DNA of 64,000 nt. Origin: Amycolatopsis sp. NBC_01480 (GTDB lineage: Bacteria > Actinomycetota > Actinomycetes > Mycobacteriales > Pseudonocardiaceae). Numbering within the stretch: position 1 is the first letter of the stretch; every line of letters starts with the position of its first letter. The notes beneath the pieces were generated by a model. It saw only the letters and a list, made by a program, of their open reading frames with translations, had not been told where the DNA came from and did not search any database. Location of the stretch: assembly GCF_036227205.1 (NCBI RefSeq), contig NZ_CP109442.1, positions 5,208,001-5,272,000 of the forward strand, given 5' to 3'. Shown piece after piece: positions 62,878 to 64,000 of this stretch. The position numbers and the translations under genes are program-made.

Positions 62878-64000
62878 GTGCGGGTGCTGGACGTGGCAGC
62901 GGTGACGGCCTGGTCGGCGGCGTGTGTGCGCAGCCTGGACCGGCTGCGCCCGGCGATCAACGGCATCAACGTCTACCCCGTCGCGGACTCCGACACCGGC
63001 TCCAACCTCCTCCACACCCTGACCGGCGCCCGTGACGCCCTGACCGCCGCCCTCCAGGACCCGTCCGCACCCGACGACGCTGGGGTGGGCAGCTCCTCGC
63101 CGCTGACAGGCGACGCTGGTTCGCGCGGCCCTTCGCCGCTGGCTGGCGACGGCGGTTTGCGCGACGATTCGCTGTCAGCGGGAGACGCTGATTCGACGGG
63201 CAGTTCGCCGCTCGCGGGCGAGGCCGGGTCGAGCAGTCCTTCGCCGCTAGCCGGCGACGCTGGCTTGCGTGGCGATTCGCCTCTGGGGAGCGAGGCCGGG
63301 TCGAGCAGTGCTTCGCCTCTGGGGAGCGACGGTGGTTTGCGCGGCGATTCGCCGCTAGCTGGCGAGCCTGGTTTGCACGGTTCGCCGCCGCTGGCCGGCG
63401 AGGCTGCGTCGAGTGGTGCTTCGCCGTTGAAGGGCAATGCCGACCCGAGGGGCGGCTCGCCGTTGGCGCGCGACGCAGTCGGAGACGATGTCCCGCAGGT
63501 CGACAACACCGCAGCCCGGCCTCGCGATGACCAGTCGCCATCCACTGGCGACGTCGTCACCCGGTCCGAGCCGTCGCCAACCGCCGCGGCGCTCGCCGTC
63601 CTGGCCCGTGGCGCCGTGGCCGCGGCCCGGGGGAACTCCGGCGTGATCATCTCCCAGGTCATCCGGGGAATTGCCGAATGGGCGGCAACGGGGGGCGAGC
63701 TGGACGGCGCCGGGCTGGCCGCCGCGCTCGGGCATGCCGACAAGGTCGCCACCGGTGCGGTCAGCCGTCCCGTCGCGGGGACGATGCTGACCGTCCTGCA
63801 TTCGGTGGCCGGGGCCGTTCGCGGGGACACGCGGCCGCTCGCCGAGGTGGCCGAGACCGTCGCCGCCACCGCTGCCGCCGCCCTCGAAGAGACGCCCAAG
63901 CAACTGCCCGCCCTCGCGAAGGCCGGGGTCGTCGACGCCGGGGGACGCGGGCTGGTCGCCGTGCTCGACGCGCTCGCCGGCGTCGTCACCGGCAAGAACG
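62878..64000 (+). CDS. DAK2-domain protein (FakA/DegV-partner type), 3' end outside window
   Basis: 374 codons visible, open at the right edge. The DhaL-like kinase domain starts LRPAINGINVYPVADSDTGS (ATP/Mg Asp cluster, about 22-41) and resumes with RGAVAAARGNSGVIISQVIR near 242-261. Between these normally close motifs there is an insert of about 170 residues built largely of eleven 12-residue repeats (consensus SPLAGDAGLRGD), with no frameshift. The family phosphorylates fatty acids or dihydroxyacetone. In mycobacteria the same gene lies between rpmB and recG. GTG 62878 follows GAGGAGG. Confidence 0.88.
   Translation, partial: MRVLDVAAVTAWSAACVRSLDRLRPAINGINVYPVADSDTGSNLLHTLTGARDALTAALQDPSAPDDAGVGSSSPLTGDAGSRGPSPLAGDGGLRDDSLSAGDADSTGSSPLAGEAGSSSPSPLAGDAGLRGDSPLGSEAGSSSASPLGSDGGLRGDSPLAGEPGLHGSPPLAGEAASSGASPLKGNADPRGGSPLARDAVGDDVPQVDNTAARPRDDQSPSTGDVVTRSEPSPTAAALAVLARGAVAAARGNSGVIISQVIRGIAEWAATGGELDGAGLAAALGHADKVATGAVSRPVAGTMLTVLHSVAGAVRGDTRPLAEVAETVAATAAAALEETPKQLPALAKAGVVDAGGRGLVAVLDALAGVVTGKN
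63097..63492 (+). repeat. In-frame 36-bp tandem array in the DAK2 gene
   Basis: Units begin at 63097, 63133, 63169, 63205, 63241, 63277, 63313, 63349, 63385, 63421 and 63457: eleven units at exactly 36 bp. Each opens TCGCCGCTGG..GGCGA, the same palindromic core as the intergenic arrays. A further isolated core (TCGCCATCCACTGGCGAC) is at about 63536. Confidence 0.95.

Overview
The window is about 64 kb of very GC-rich actinobacterial chromosome. Gene content and order point to Pseudonocardiaceae, most likely an Amycolatopsis-type organism; this is inference from the sequence, not a database match. Support comes from the ilvBNC-serA-leuB and ndgR-leuCD-hup-mutT1-ppk-cofC-gpsA-ddl-DUF3515-thiL-ung-rpmB-DAK2 order shared in outline with mycobacteria, from F420-related genes (cofC, two luciferase-like oxidoreductases), and from many GTG starts and apparently leaderless promoters (TANNNT about 6-8 nt before the start codon).

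Layout. 1-22 kb is branched-chain amino acid and serine synthesis: ilvBNC, serA, leuB and cimA. A small F420-dependent oxidoreductase/TetR locus, a large secreted S8 protease and a cobalamin-riboswitch-controlled btuCDF importer lie between them. 22-27 kb holds an FAH-family enzyme, a 48-bp tandem-repeat array, an FAD monooxygenase, a HAD hydrolase and tRNA-Gln/tRNA-Glu. 27-36 kb holds long gene-free GC-skewed stretches, two inverted copies of an HU gene (hup) and the ndgR/leuCD locus between them. 36-42.7 kb is the conserved mutT1-ppk-cofC-plsC-gpsA block. 42.7-55 kb is an accessory insertion between gpsA and ddl: an IS110 element, a cysteine-dioxygenase-like gene with a Cys-rich upstream ORF, asparaginase, methyltransferase, a flavin electron-transfer set with its own two-component system, and a MocR/PNPOx-like pair. 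55-64 kb returns to the conserved backbone (ddl, DUF3515, Lrp-type domain, thiL, ung, rpmB, DAK2), with an MFS gene, acetyltransferase, gamma-carbonic-anhydrase-like protein and hydrolase added.

Regulation visible in the sequence. ilvB and cimA each carry a short leader peptide rich in the relevant amino acid (Leu/Val and Ile respectively) followed by competing hairpins and an intrinsic terminator, i.e. transcription attenuators. The Ile-only leader supports calling the second gene citramalate synthase. ndgR/leuC share an operator. A cysteine-rich uORF precedes the cysteine dioxygenase-like gene.

Most notable: (1) the IS110 element sits in the loop of a palindrome, and its 5' non-coding end contains two segments matching both sides of that very insertion site in the order expected of a bridge-RNA target loop; (2) a family of short palindrome-centred repeats forms intergenic arrays (48 bp, about 24-30 bp) and an exact 36-bp-periodic array of the same flavour sits in frame inside the DAK2-domain gene; (3) 393 bp of apparently perfect identity between two inverted hup copies bracket the leucine locus; (4) the BtuC-like permease has a repeat-built extension of about 320 residues.
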